From positions 1 through 64,000 of IMG/VR virus record IMGVR_UViG_3300012017_001157: a DNA stretch of 64,000 nt. The stretch is one strand, 5' to 3'. The notes beneath the pieces are model-generated. The model was not told the DNA's origin. It saw nothing but the letters and a program-made list of their open reading frames with translations, and did no database searches. The translations under genes and the position numbers were made by a program. Shown piece by piece: positions 32,534 through 40,267 of this stretch (position 1 is the first letter of the stretch; each line of letters opens with the position of its first letter). Origin of the DNA: a virus.

Positions 32534-32925
32534 GCTTCGACTCCTTCCTTGCCGTAGCGAGCGCAGGACTCACAGCCCTCGCACTCCTCATTACCCAAGA
32601 CCACCTGCGCTGCGTGGAAGATCTCCTCGCAGGAGAAGTCATGATCACATGAGATCGTGGACTTGATGTTGTCGTCCATGCTGACCCGCGTAAGGAACGC
32701 GTCCTTCTCGCGGTTCTCGACTTGGAGAACATCCCACCCATAGCAGATCTCTGCCGCGGCGAATCGACCATCAAGCGCGTCAAACGCATTGTGGTAGTAC
32801 GCCACGGTGAGCCCCTGCTTGTTCATCTCAAACAGGATGAACTTATCGAGGTTTTCCGTTTCGCGGTACCAGATCGACAGGTTCTCATTTGCGGTGATGC
32901 TTTCGTCATGAATCAACTCCCACAT
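32530..32925 (-). CDS. Hypothetical protein with C-terminal cysteine cluster
   Basis: The 131-residue protein ends CEGCESCARYGKEG, a probable metal site. The rest is alpha/beta without a recognised motif. Overlaps the following gene by 4 bp. Confidence 0.6.
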   Translation of the reverse strand: MWELIHDESITANENLSIWYRETENLDKFILFEMNKQGLTVAYYHNAFDALDGRFAAAEICYGWDVLQVENREKDAFLTRVSMDDNIKSTISCDHDFSCEEIFHAAQVVLGNEECEGCESCARYGKEGVEA

Positions 32926-32926
32926 G

Positions 32927-33169
32927 CTACAACTCCTCGTTGATCAGGAACGGCTCGCCTTCGGTGCCGTCTTCATTGACCTCGACGATCGACGTGGCAA
33001 TCGAGTTGCCTTCCAAGAACGTCCACTCGCCAAGGCCTTGATCCGCGGCATCTGCCGCAATCGCGGTAAGCAACTGCTCACCTTCCAAGCCAAGCAAGTC
33101 GCCGTCCTCATAAGACAACTCTGCCAAGAAGTCATCGACCTTCTGGATGAATACGCGGTATCGCTTCAT
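32927..33169 (-). CDS. Hypothetical acidic protein
   Basis: From ATG 33169, which has an AAGGAGG site seven bases upstream (the ATG at 33175 is too close), the protein has 80 residues, starting KRYRVFIQKVDDFLAELSYEDG. It is acidic with no recognised family. Confidence 0.6.
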   Translation of the reverse strand: MKRYRVFIQKVDDFLAELSYEDGDLLGLEGEQLLTAIAADAADQGLGEWTFLEGNSIATSIVEVNEDGTEGEPFLINEEL

Positions 33170-33181
33170 GGTCATACCTCC

Positions 33182-33253
33182 TTACAGCCCGATAAACCAA
33201 AGCAGGAACCAACCCGCTCGCTTTGACCTTCGCCCCATGCGCCTTCGTGCCAT
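33182..33253 (-). CDS. Arginine-rich single-helix membrane peptide
   Basis: A 23-residue frame with GGAGG eight bases before ATG 33253 encodes a basic N terminus (MARRRMGRRSKR) and a hydrophobic end (GWFLLWFIGL). Its stop overlaps the ribosome site of the next gene. It is the first gene after the promoter at 33302-33331, so it may be a leader peptide or a tiny membrane effector. Confidence 0.45.
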   Translation of the reverse strand: MARRRMGRRSKRAGWFLLWFIGL

Positions 33254-33301
33254 TGCGTACCTCCTTGTTATTGCGCGCCGTCATTTGTGCGGCGTGAGCG
33301 G

Positions 33302-33331
33302 AGTATGGCACAGAAGTTATAAGGCGGTCAA
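33302..33331 (-). promoter_or_regulatory. Promoter of the leftward 31.3-33.3 kb operon
   Basis: On the minus strand TTGACC (33331-33326), 18 bp and CATACT (33307-33302). It drives at least seven overlapping genes down to 31268. AGTTATA/AGTTATT motifs lie nearby (33313, 33352). Confidence 0.6.
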
Positions 33332-33412
33332 GTTGGCCTACCGAAGTTCAGTTATTATTCGGGGGTCGTTTTGGGGGAGGACTTGACAAGATGTTTTTTT
33401 TGGGGTAGCCGA

Positions 33413-33475
33413 GCTTCCGCAGAAGCGAGGGTCGAACCCGAGGGCTTGACACAAGTTATAGCGATCGCTTACAAT
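33413..33475 (+). promoter_or_regulatory. Cassette element P0: divergent hairpin plus promoter
   Basis: A short inverted repeat GCTTC/GAAGC (33413-33426) followed by TCGAAC (33432-33437) precedes TTGACA (33446-33451), 18 bp and TACAAT (33470-33475). The leader has a hairpin CTACGGC/GCCGTAG and an AAGGAGG site. It is the least conserved member of the array. Confidence 0.65.
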
Positions 33476-33514
33476 CCCCCTACGGCAGTTAGCCGTAGGC
33501 ATAAGGAGGAAGTT

Positions 33515-33847
33515 ATGGCAGTGGAAACAATCGCTCAGTTATTGAGCAGCAGAGATCAGTTGGTCAAGGAGCGACTCGGTTTGAGCCGCGACCAGATTGA
33601 ACGGCACTACCTTCGGACAGAAATGGTTGAACCGCTTATTGGCGCAACGATTATTGGGGGCACGGTGTTAGGCGATGGCGGTGCTGACCCCTACATGCCA
33701 GTGTTATTTGTAGAGCAGGGCGGCAAGCGTTATTCCCTTGTTATTTCATCTGATGATGAGGCGAACGATGGTGGTCGAATCTTCGTAGAGGGTGGACATG
33801 TTGTTATGACCCCTGATGGAGTTAGCGCAATGTCCTTCGATCGCTAA
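33515..33847 (+). CDS. Hypothetical cassette protein
   Basis: From ATG 33515 the protein has 110 residues (ETIAQLLSSRDQLVKERLGL, then a beta-rich IIGGTVLGDGG..LFVEQGGKRYSLVIS half). The longer frame upstream runs through the promoter and is rejected. First gene of the plus-strand cassette array. Confidence 0.7.
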   Translation: MAVETIAQLLSSRDQLVKERLGLSRDQIERHYLRTEMVEPLIGATIIGGTVLGDGGADPYMPVLFVEQGGKRYSLVISSDDEANDGGRIFVEGGHVVMTPDGVSAMSFDR

Positions 33848-33862
33848 AAACGCAAAATTTTA

Positions 33863-33943
33863 GTTCGCCCTCAACTGGCCGCGGCCAGTTGAGATAGAAC
33901 TCTGGCTGGCAACTTGACCGATGGCTAGAAGTTGCCTTACAAT
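33863..33943 (+). promoter_or_regulatory. Cassette element P1
   Basis: GTTC 33863, perfect 22-bp palindrome 33871-33892 with CCGCGG-type centre, TAGAAC 33895-33900, TTGACC 33914-33919, 18 bp, TACAAT 33938-33943. Leader hairpin AGGG-CTT-CCCT, then GGAGG. Confidence 0.8.
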
Positions 33944-33989
33944 CTAGGGGCAGGGGCTTCCCTGTCTGTGATACAAGGAGGAAAGAAAG

Positions 33990-34802
33990 ATGCCTAACTG
34001 GTGTGTGAACCAAGTAGACATTAGCGGCGACGAAGCAGAGGTCGCAAGGTTGGTTGAGTTTGTGAAGGGCAGCGAGGGCGACTTCGACTTTGCGAAGATT
34101 GTGCCGCCACCCGATAGCAAGTTCTACGCAATCAACGAGGGTCAGAACGATTTCCAATGCGGCTGTAAGCAGGTGTGGGTTGAGCGAGATGACCTACCAG
34201 AAATCGTTTCGTACACCGATAACGACGGCAAAGATGTAATGCGAAAGCAGGGCGAGTGGTGCGTTGATGGTATTCCAGTTGTGAAGGAAGAATCAAGCAA
34301 CGGCACAATCCAAGATGATACCGCCCTGATGTTTGGCGGTACGCCAGTGTGTCCGATTCACAAGGTCAAGCAGAACTCATCGCACCCAGACTGGTGGTAC
34401 AACTGGAATGTTTCTAACTGGGGCTCCAAGTGGAACTGCGGTGAAGTATGGAGCGACCGCGGCGATGACGATAGCAAGATTGACGGAATCGTTTCGTACA
34501 ACTTTGATACGGCTTGGGCTCCTGCGGAGCCTGTGATTGCCGCGCTCGCCAAGCAGTTTCCAACGCTCGCAATCGCTCACCGATACTGCGAAGGCGGTAT
34601 GGGTTTCGCGGGTGAGATTGTGTACGAGAACGGAGAGGTTGTAAGCGTAAGTGATTACAACGCAGATGATTTGCCAGACGAAGCATGGCACAAGGGCGAG
34701 GACGACGAGATTGAGTACGGCGAGCGTGATTATGATGCCGTACCAATGAACGAGTTTGAGAAGTTCTGTGATAAACACTTCGGCGGCGTTGTCGGGGGCT
34801 GA
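33990..34802 (+). CDS. Api92/YubB-like (DUF1281) protein
   Basis: The 270-residue protein begins PNWCVNQVDISGDEAEVARLVEFV, the N-terminal signature of Api92/DUF1281 proteins, and continues with repeated W-rich sequence (DWWYNWNVSNWGSKWNC) and a C-terminal YCEGGMGFAGE motif. These ferredoxin-fold proteins are common in phages and plasmids with unknown function. A terminator (34852-34884) follows. Confidence 0.75.
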   Translation: MPNWCVNQVDISGDEAEVARLVEFVKGSEGDFDFAKIVPPPDSKFYAINEGQNDFQCGCKQVWVERDDLPEIVSYTDNDGKDVMRKQGEWCVDGIPVVKEESSNGTIQDDTALMFGGTPVCPIHKVKQNSSHPDWWYNWNVSNWGSKWNCGEVWSDRGDDDSKIDGIVSYNFDTAWAPAEPVIAALAKQFPTLAIAHRYCEGGMGFAGEIVYENGEVVSVSDYNADDLPDEAWHKGEDDEIEYGERDYDAVPMNEFEKFCDKHFGGVVGG

Positions 34803-34851
34803 TTAGATACAGGGCTGATGAAATCACAGCGTTAGCCCGAGTGTGAATAAG

Positions 34852-34884
34852 CCTCGCCAGAAATGGCGGGGCTTATTTATTATT
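34852..34884 (+). terminator. Intrinsic terminator after Api92-like gene
   Basis: CCTCGCCA/TGGCGGGG stem with GAAA loop and a T-rich tail (34853-34884). Confidence 0.75.
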
Positions 34885-34954
34885 GTTCGCGCCCAGACAC
34901 CGGCGGGTGTCTGGGGTAGACCATTTGACAGGTCGCTATGACCCGTGAGAAAAT
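34885..34954 (+). promoter_or_regulatory. Cassette element P2
   Basis: GTTC 34885, arms CCAGACACC/GGTGTCTGG (34893-34914), TAGACC, TTGACA 34925-34930, 18 bp, GAAAAT 34949-34954 (weak -10). Leader hairpin TCGGG-GATT-CCCGA then GGAGG. Confidence 0.75.
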
Positions 34955-34994
34955 CAAGTGGTCGGGGATTCCCGATAGAAAGTAAGGAGGCTGT

Positions 34995-35540
34995 ATGCCG
35001 CTCAACTGGTCAGTAAAAAATGTAAAGAACGCGGACGATGTTTGCTACCGAACGGCAACAAGGAGCAGCGCCCATGACGGCACGACTCGCGGTGAGGAGT
35101 ACCTTCATCCGATCACCAACTCGATTATCTGGCACACGATGAGCATTGGGCTCAACGAGATCACGCCAGAGAATCTTGACGAGTGGGAGAAGCGCATGGC
35201 GCTCGCTTACTCGGTCGCATGGATCGACAAGAGCGTTGTGTTTGCTGGGTATGAAGACGACGGAAACATCAAGTGTGCACCGCGCATGATTACCAGAGCA
35301 GACTTGGAGCAGCACATCGGACTGGAAACCAACGCTTCATACGAAACCGCTGGCGCTTGGCGCAAGCGCGTTATGGAGCGCATGGAGCATGAGGGTCTGA
35401 AAGAACTGAAATACGCAGAGGAGCACAACCCTGATCTCGACGCAATCACGCACAAGGAGAGCATCGAACTGCGCGACGCAATCCGAGCGGGAAAGATTAC
35501 AAAGGAAGAGGCTGCGCTGCCAGAGAATCAGCCAGTCTGA
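34995..35540 (+). CDS. Hypothetical cassette protein
   Basis: The 181-residue protein (NWSVKNVKNADDVCY, then HTMSIGLNEITPENLDEWEKRM, C-terminal charged helices) is not assigned to a family. It is one of the largest cassette products. Terminator 35563-35597 follows. Confidence 0.65.
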   Translation: MPLNWSVKNVKNADDVCYRTATRSSAHDGTTRGEEYLHPITNSIIWHTMSIGLNEITPENLDEWEKRMALAYSVAWIDKSVVFAGYEDDGNIKCAPRMITRADLEQHIGLETNASYETAGAWRKRVMERMEHEGLKELKYAEEHNPDLDAITHKESIELRDAIRAGKITKEEAALPENQPV

Positions 35541-35562
35541 TCTTCGAGATCAAGTAATCAAG

Positions 35563-35597
35563 CGGGCCGCCTTCGGGCGGCTCGTTTGTTTTTGTTC
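35563..35597 (+). terminator. Intrinsic terminator
   Basis: GGGCCGCC-TTCG-GGCGGCTC stem-loop followed by a T-rich run (35563-35597). Confidence 0.7.
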
Positions 35598-35663
35598 TCG
35601 CCCAAGGAGCTGCGGCTCCTTGGGGTAGAACGCTTGACGGCTGGGCTTTGGGTATGCGACAAT
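35594..35663 (+). promoter_or_regulatory. Cassette element P3
   Basis: GTTC 35594, arms CCAAGGAGC/GCTCCTTGG (35602-35623), TAGAAC 35626-35631, TTGACG 35634-35639, 18 bp, GACAAT 35658-35663. Leader hairpin CGGCA-CT-TGCCG, then AAGGAGG. Confidence 0.8.
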
Positions 35664-35702
35664 CCACTAGGCGGCACTTGCCGTTGTAGTAAGGAGGCTA
35701 AA

Positions 35703-36020
35703 ATGGCAGTAAGTTGGGACAAGGTTGAGGAGATGGTGGGAATCGCAAAGGGTATCGGCTTTGACGATTGCCACAAAATCTATGTTCTGCTTGACGACGC
35801 GCAGGTGGAGCAGATGAAGGAGTATGGCTACACGACGCTCATTGAGGCAAAAGATTCCGACCCTAACGAAATGTTGAGTACGATTATGGAGTGGTACGAG
35901 AACTCTTGCTCGCTGCGATTCGTTCAGGCGATTGCGACCGTACACCCAGACAAGAATCCTAACGATGGATTCTTCTCGTTGATTGAGCAGGGCGCAGAGT
36001 GGGAGGGCGACAATGAGTAA
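35703..36020 (+). CDS. Hypothetical cassette protein
   Basis: The 105-residue acidic protein (SWDKVEEMVGIAKGIGFDDC, DDAQVEQMKEYGYTTLIEA) is not recognised. First of three overlapping genes in one cassette. Confidence 0.65.
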   Translation: MAVSWDKVEEMVGIAKGIGFDDCHKIYVLLDDAQVEQMKEYGYTTLIEAKDSDPNEMLSTIMEWYENSCSLRFVQAIATVHPDKNPNDGFFSLIEQGAEWEGDNE

Positions 36021-36189
36021 GTGGATCGTTGTCCTACAACACACTGGCTATCGCGAGTTTGAGGTGGAAGCCTTGGATCAGGGCGAGGCAGAGGGCAAGG
36101 CGTTTGAGTTGGCAGAGGAGCCAGCACCTTGGGACACTACGCCAGAGATTATTGTTTGGAGCGCGGAGGAGATTACCGATGAGCGGTGA
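36013..36189 (+). CDS. Hypothetical small beta protein
   Basis: The 58-residue protein (KWIVVLQHTGYREFEVEALDQGEAEGKAF) has a beta-then-helix plan like 32339-32533. Overlaps the gene before it by 8 bp. Confidence 0.65.
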   Translation: MSKWIVVLQHTGYREFEVEALDQGEAEGKAFELAEEPAPWDTTPEIIVWSAEEITDER

Positions 36190-36463
36190 ACTTCACGCGT
36201 GTACGCGCTGCTCGGCTCCGCTTGTTTACTCCGATGAGAAAGTCATCGGTGCGTGGAACGGCGAGCCGAACACGCGCTTTGATGTTCTGGACTTTGATCA
36301 GTATGAGAGCGGTGTGCCAGAGGGTTATCTGGTTTACTGCTTGGACTGCGCTCCCTGCGAGTGTGAGTTTCACCCGCCATTTATGTCGGACGCGGAAGCG
36401 CGAGATGAAGGCTGGTGCTTTATCCCGAACTGCGACTTTGTAGAAGCGCACCGACACGCATAA
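36179..36463 (+). CDS. Zinc-binding cassette protein
   Basis: The 94-residue protein has CTRCSAPL, CLDCAPCECEFH and a late C, enough for two zinc sites. It may bind nucleic acid or partner proteins. Overlaps the previous gene by 11 bp. Confidence 0.65.
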   Translation: MSGELHACTRCSAPLVYSDEKVIGAWNGEPNTRFDVLDFDQYESGVPEGYLVYCLDCAPCECEFHPPFMSDAEARDEGWCFIPNCDFVEAHRHA

Positions 36464-36471
36464 AGATAATA

Positions 36472-36539
36472 GTTCGGCTCCAAAGGGCCGCGGCCCTTTG
36501 GACTAGAACTTGACGCAATCTCGGGAAGTATGCGACAAT
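36472..36539 (+). promoter_or_regulatory. Cassette element P4
   Basis: GTTC 36472, perfect 22-bp palindrome 36480-36501, TAGAAC 36504-36509 directly joined to TTGACG 36510-36515, 18 bp, GACAAT 36534-36539. Leader hairpin CGGCA-GT-TGCCG, then AAGGAGG. No terminator between it and the upstream gene. Confidence 0.8.
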
Positions 36540-36581
36540 CCACCTAGCGGCAGTTGCCGTTGAGAAAAAAGGAGGACGCAA

Positions 36582-37547
36582 ATGGCACACGAAGTAGAAA
36601 CGATGGCATACAACGCGGAAAGGGGCGCGCCGTGGCACAAACTCGGCGTTGCCAATAATGGACTCACAACGAGCGCGGAGATGATCGTTGCGGCTGGTCT
36701 TGATTGGGCAGTAAAGCAGCAACCGATCTTCACAACGCTTGACGGCAAGCAGATTGCGATCAACGGCAAGCGCGCAAATGTTCGCAGCACCGATGGTTCG
36801 GTCTTGGGCGTTGTCGGTGATCGCTACACGCCAATCCAGAACGACGAGATGATGTCGTTCGCGGACGCGTTGCTTGACGAGGGCGCACGCTACGAGTCGG
36901 CGGGTTCGCTCAAAGGTGGGCAGATCGTCTTCTCCGCGTTGGAGATTCCAGAGAAGATCAAGATCAAGGGCGACAATGGTGATACCAACACCTACCTTGT
37001 GATTGCCAATGGGCACAACGGCTTGTTCCCACTCAAAGCGATGATTACGCCAATCCGCGTTGTTTGTATGAACACGCTCAACGCAGCGTTGGGCAGCGCG
37101 AAGATGTCGTTCACACTTCGCCACACCGCGAAGATTGAGGAGAAAGTCGCAGAGGCGAAGCGCGCACTCGGACTTGCCGCAAGCGCGGTTGAGGAGTTTT
37201 CGGTCATCGGCTCGCGTATGATCGCGGAGAAGATGGATCGCGACGAAGCGTTCCGCGTGATTACGCGCATCTTCCCGCTGTCGGAGTCGGAGAAGCGTGA
37301 GAAGGAAGTAATGTCGGAGCGAGCGAAGGCAACAATCGCGATTCTCAATAACGCGGAGAATCTAGAAGGTTTGCGCGATACGAAGTGGGGCGTATACAAC
37401 GCCATCGCCGAGTATCTGGACTATGGCGTTTCGTATCGCGGCGGGGTACGCTCTTCTGCTTCGGACGCTCGTGCTTCTAGCGTAATGCTAGACACAGGTT
37501 TCGCAGCGAAGACAAAGCGCGAGGCAGTCCTCGCGCTTTCCCGATGA
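36582..37547 (+). CDS. DUF932 / TIGR03299-type phage-plasmid protein
   Basis: The 321-residue protein (MAYNAERGAPWHKLGVANNGLTTSAEMI, VVGDRYTPIQNDEMMSFADALLDEG, ANGHNGLFPLKAMITPIRVVCMNTLNAAL, LRHTAKIEEKVAEAKRALGLA) matches the DUF932 family found on many phages and plasmids, function unknown. Intact length. Confidence 0.85.
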   Translation: MAHEVETMAYNAERGAPWHKLGVANNGLTTSAEMIVAAGLDWAVKQQPIFTTLDGKQIAINGKRANVRSTDGSVLGVVGDRYTPIQNDEMMSFADALLDEGARYESAGSLKGGQIVFSALEIPEKIKIKGDNGDTNTYLVIANGHNGLFPLKAMITPIRVVCMNTLNAALGSAKMSFTLRHTAKIEEKVAEAKRALGLAASAVEEFSVIGSRMIAEKMDRDEAFRVITRIFPLSESEKREKEVMSERAKATIAILNNAENLEGLRDTKWGVYNAIAEYLDYGVSYRGGVRSSASDARASSVMLDTGFAAKTKREAVLALSR

Positions 37548-37621
37548 TTGAGTTGTTTTGGGGCTTTCTTCTTCTGCTCGCTTCGTTTACATACGCAATC
37601 GTTAGCGAAGTAAGAAAGTAG
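37544..37621 (+). CDS. 25-residue single-helix membrane peptide
   Basis: ATGA-coupled to the DUF932 gene, the frame encodes a hydrophobic helix (LFWGFLLLLASFTYAIV) followed by a charged SEVRK end. It is one of several tiny membrane peptides in this genome. Terminator 37634-37660 follows. Confidence 0.5.
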   Translation: MIELFWGFLLLLASFTYAIVSEVRK

Positions 37622-37633
37622 CCCAAGAAAAAC

Positions 37634-37660
37634 AAGCCCCCTTCGGGGGGCTTGTTTTTT
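37634..37660 (+). terminator. Intrinsic terminator
   Basis: AAGCCCCC-TTCG-GGGGGCTT stem-loop and a T run. Confidence 0.8.
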
Positions 37661-37731
37661 GTTCAGCCCCAAATGGCCGCGGCCATTTGGGTTAGAACCC
37701 CTTGACGGCTGACGGCAAATCTGCTTACAAT
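37661..37731 (+). promoter_or_regulatory. Cassette element P5
   Basis: GTTC 37661, perfect 22-bp palindrome 37669-37690, TAGAAC 37693-37698, TTGACG 37702-37707, 18 bp, TACAAT 37726-37731. Leader hairpin CCCC-GCTT-GGGG, then AAGGAGG. Confidence 0.85.
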
Positions 37732-37772
37732 GGTGTTGCCCCGCTTGGGGTTTGTAATAAAGGAGGCTGGAA

Positions 37773-38222
37773 ATGGGATACGACATCTACTCGCTGCTAC
37801 CAGACCGAAAGGCTGCGGCTGAACACGCAAAGAAGCACCGCTCAATGTGGGTAAACGAGGACGGCTCGTATGACGAGAAGGCTCCCGATACGCTCTACTT
37901 CCGTCTGAACATCTGGGGTATGCCGATGTTGCGTGAGTTCCACGATGCGATTGGCTTTGACGAGGTGAACGAGAATCTACTTGATAATAGCGGCGAGGTC
38001 ATCAAGGACTATGAGTGCCGCGCACTCTCCGAGAAAATCGCGTCTATGAGCGATGAGCAAATCAAAAACGAAATGATTGCCATAATCGCAAACAATCCGT
38101 TTATGGACGACCACACGAAGGCGTTCCCAAGCGAGGAGGCGACTTCGTGGGTTGGTCTTATCCGAGAGTGGCAGGCGTTCTTGGAGAAGTGCGCTGACCT
38201 GAAAGGGTGTGAGGTATTGTGA
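37773..38222 (+). CDS. Hypothetical cassette protein
   Basis: The 149-residue alpha/beta protein (GYDIYSLLPDRKAAAEHAKKHRSMW, then FRLNIWGMPMLREFHDAIGF) is found in many phages in this style but has no recognised function. GTGA couples it to the next gene. Confidence 0.65.
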   Translation: MGYDIYSLLPDRKAAAEHAKKHRSMWVNEDGSYDEKAPDTLYFRLNIWGMPMLREFHDAIGFDEVNENLLDNSGEVIKDYECRALSEKIASMSDEQIKNEMIAIIANNPFMDDHTKAFPSEEATSWVGLIREWQAFLEKCADLKGCEVL

Positions 38223-38419
38223 GCCGCCTATTCCCCACATCTAAACGAAAGCCCTGCGACTGCCCGATGGATAGGCGGGAAGAGCATTGGCTTTGGTCTG
38301 ACTGCGACAAGCATTTAGAGGACTGCTATGTGGTGTGGTGTCAAGAGTGCGACATCTACTCGGCAGACTGCGATAACGGAGGATTGACTTGGCGTGAAAT
38401 CCCAAGCGACTGGAAGTAA
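38219..38419 (+). CDS. Cysteine-rich mini-protein
   Basis: From GTG 38219, 66 residues with CDCPMD, CDKHLEDC, CQECD and DCDN, giving a likely zinc ribbon. GTG start overlaps the previous stop. Confidence 0.6.
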   Translation: MSRLFPTSKRKPCDCPMDRREEHWLWSDCDKHLEDCYVVWCQECDIYSADCDNGGLTWREIPSDWK

Positions 38420-38426
38420 ATAAATA

Positions 38427-38497
38427 GTTCGCCCCCAGATGGCGGCGGCCATCTGGGATAGAACCTCTTGACGGATAGAAGCAAGTGGATTTACAAT
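38427..38497 (+). promoter_or_regulatory. Cassette element P6
   Basis: GTTC 38427, arms CCCAGATGGC/GCCATCTGGG (38434-38457), TAGAAC 38459-38464, TTGACG 38468-38473, 18 bp, TACAAT 38492-38497. Leader hairpin CCCC-GCTT-GGGG, then AAGGAGG. Confidence 0.85.
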
Positions 38498-38538
38498 AGG
38501 GCTACCCCGCTTGGGGTGCTGCGAACAAGGAGGCAACA

Positions 38539-38781
38539 ATGGCGTACCTACAAGGCTCAATGACGATGTGTGGCAACGGAGATTGCTACTACGACCAATG
38601 CGAGTGCGAAACGCACGACCACCCGCTCGTTCAGGAGTGCGAGGGCGAGGAAGTGCTGCGACTTGATAAGCGTTGCCCATTTGAGGGCAAGGAGCGAAAG
38701 TTCCCCTATGGCTGGAACGGCGCAGAATACGCCTATGATGAAGTTCGTAATCTCTGCGATGACTGCTATGGTGCGCTTTAA
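38539..38781 (+). CDS. Cysteine-rich cassette protein
   Basis: The 80-residue protein has CGNGDCYYDQCECETH and a late CDDCYGAL, suggesting two zinc sites. It may bind RNA or DNA. TAATG couples it to the next gene. Confidence 0.65.
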   Translation: MAYLQGSMTMCGNGDCYYDQCECETHDHPLVQECEGEEVLRLDKRCPFEGKERKFPYGWNGAEYAYDEVRNLCDDCYGAL

Positions 38782-39032
38782 TGAGCGACCACTTTGAGAT
38801 TCCTGTTGGCGACCAGCAAGAAGCCGACGAGCGGACGCACCCCTGCGGCGATTGCGGTGAGGTCGTTGAGGATTGGTATCTTGCCGACAACAACTCCTCT
38901 GGGACGCTGCGAGTCTACTGCGGAAAGTGCGAGGAACACCGATCAGACAAGTACGGCTGCGCGATGATTCTTTCCGAAGGCGTGATGTGCCAAGACGGAG
39001 CGTGCGGCTGCGGCGGGACTGGCGTGTATTGA
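38781..39032 (+). CDS. Zinc-ribbon cassette protein
   Basis: The 83-residue protein has CGDCGEVVED, YCGKCEEH and a C-terminal CQDGACGCGG, a classic CxxC...CxxC ribbon with extra cysteines. TAATG overlap with the preceding gene. Confidence 0.65.
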   Translation: MSDHFEIPVGDQQEADERTHPCGDCGEVVEDWYLADNNSSGTLRVYCGKCEEHRSDKYGCAMILSEGVMCQDGACGCGGTGVY

Positions 39033-39042
39033 GCAATAAATA

Positions 39043-39111
39043 GTTCGCCCCCAAGCACCCGCGGGTGCTTGGGCTGGAACATTTGACGGACAGCCCGAGG
39101 TATGGGACAAT
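39043..39111 (+). promoter_or_regulatory. Cassette element P7
   Basis: GTTC 39043, perfect 24-bp palindrome 39050-39073, TGGAAC 39075-39080, TTGACG 39083-39088, 17 bp, GACAAT 39106-39111. Leader hairpin GTCGG/CCGAC then AAGGAGG. Confidence 0.8.
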
Positions 39112-39153
39112 CCGATTGTCGGAAGTACCGACGCTGCGAATAAGGAGGAATGT

Positions 39154-39420
39154 ATGTCAACACCGATCGCTTGGCAGTTTGACGCTTCCGTTCATTGCCT
39201 AGCCTGCGCGAAGGCACGCTTCGGCGATACGCTTGACAGCGAAGACACGAAGGATAACGAGGGCAATAATCTTCACCCTGTCTTTGACTGGGACGAAGTA
39301 AACTGGTGCGGTGAATCTTGTGGGACTTGCCTTGAGTGGGCGATTGATCCCGTTGATCACGAGCCGTTCAGTTGCCTGCTAGGATACGACTGCCGCAAGC
39401 CACAAGCCGCGGCACTATGA
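39154..39420 (+). CDS. Zinc-binding cassette protein
   Basis: The 88-residue protein has CLACAKARFGD, CGESCGTCLEW and a late C, a probable metal-binding fold. Terminator 39457-39499 follows. Confidence 0.65.
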   Translation: MSTPIAWQFDASVHCLACAKARFGDTLDSEDTKDNEGNNLHPVFDWDEVNWCGESCGTCLEWAIDPVDHEPFSCLLGYDCRKPQAAAL

Positions 39421-39456
39421 CTACGGCGTAGGATAGAGCCTCCCCTACGCCCCAAC

Positions 39457-39499
39457 AGAGGGATCAAGTTGATCGCAGCCAACTTGATCCCTCTTTTTT
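39457..39499 (+). terminator. Long-stem intrinsic terminator
   Basis: A perfect 15-bp stem (39457-39471 with 39480-39494) followed by TTTTTT. This is the longest perfect terminator in the array. Confidence 0.85.
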
Positions 39500-39570
39500 G
39501 TTCGCCTCAAACGGGCCGCGGCCCGTTTGACTAGAACCTCTTGACGACCTAGTGGTCGCTGTTGTACCCT
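39500..39570 (+). promoter_or_regulatory. Cassette element P8
   Basis: GTTC 39500, perfect 24-bp palindrome 39507-39530, TAGAAC 39532-39537, TTGACG 39541-39546, 18 bp, TACCCT 39565-39570 (weak -10). Leader hairpin GCGGC/GCCGC, then GGAGG. Confidence 0.75.
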
Positions 39571-39612
39571 TGTCTTGCGGCGAAGTAGTGCCGCAGAAAG
39601 AGGAGGCAAGAA

Positions 39613-39837
39613 ATGGGAAAGGGAGATAAGTCCGACTTCGCGGACTTCTCGTTCGTAAGCGAGGGAAGGATTGCCCTCATCACCCCACTCACAGCAGAGG
39701 CTCGCTCGTGGCTGCGCGATAGGGTGGACTCGGAGGCGACCTATTGGGGTCAGGCTCTTGTCGTTGAGCCGCGCTATGCCGAACCGATTCTGGAAGGAAT
39801 CGCGGCAGACGGATTCTCCGTTCTGGGTTGCGTATGA
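39613..39837 (+). CDS. Hypothetical cassette protein
   Basis: The 74-residue protein (FSFVSEGRIALITPLTAEARSWLRDRV..WGQALVVEPRYAEPIL) has a recognisable small alpha/beta domain seen in many phage genes, unknown function. ATGA couples it to the next gene. Confidence 0.65.
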   Translation: MGKGDKSDFADFSFVSEGRIALITPLTAEARSWLRDRVDSEATYWGQALVVEPRYAEPILEGIAADGFSVLGCV

Positions 39838-40175
39838 GCAGGGAAGACGCAGCCTTCTACACCTATCACGAGGACGACGAGGCGATCAAAGACCTCGGCG
39901 ACTATCTGGTGTTCAGGTGTGGCGTGATGAACATTAGGTACAAACGAGATAATGGGCAGTTTGTCCATCTTCGCACGACGAGGGACTTGGAAGATGTCGG
40001 CATAGACTCCGACGAGAAACTCGCAGAGGCGGAGAAAGACATTGAGCGATTTGAGTGGATAAATAACTCGTGGTTTGAGTTGATCCACAAATCCGAACTA
40101 GGCGAAGGATACGAACACCCTGTCTTCTATTCGTTGAGCGACGCAATCGCTTCCGCAGAAGCACCAGCAAACTAA
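39834..40175 (+). CDS. Hypothetical cassette protein
   Basis: From ATG 39834 the protein has 113 residues (REDAAFYTYHEDDEAIKDLG, LEDVGIDSDEKLAEAEKDIE). Acidic, no motif. Start chosen by ATGA overlap. Confidence 0.65.
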   Translation: MSREDAAFYTYHEDDEAIKDLGDYLVFRCGVMNIRYKRDNGQFVHLRTTRDLEDVGIDSDEKLAEAEKDIERFEWINNSWFELIHKSELGEGYEHPVFYSLSDAIASAEAPAN

Positions 40176-40182
40176 ATAAATA

Positions 40183-40262
40183 GTTCGGCTCCAATCACCC
40201 GCCGGTGATTGGAATGGAACTGAAATAGGTGCTTGACAGGTCTGGCGAGGGTGTGGGAGAAT
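40183..40262 (+). promoter_or_regulatory. Cassette element P9, drives a probable ncRNA
   Basis: GTTC 40183, arms CCAATCACC/GGTGATTGG (40191-40212), TGGAAC 40215-40220, a 12-bp longer gap, TTGACA 40233-40238, 18 bp, GAGAAT 40257-40262. No GGAGG follows. Confidence 0.75.
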
Positions 40263-40267
40263 CCCCT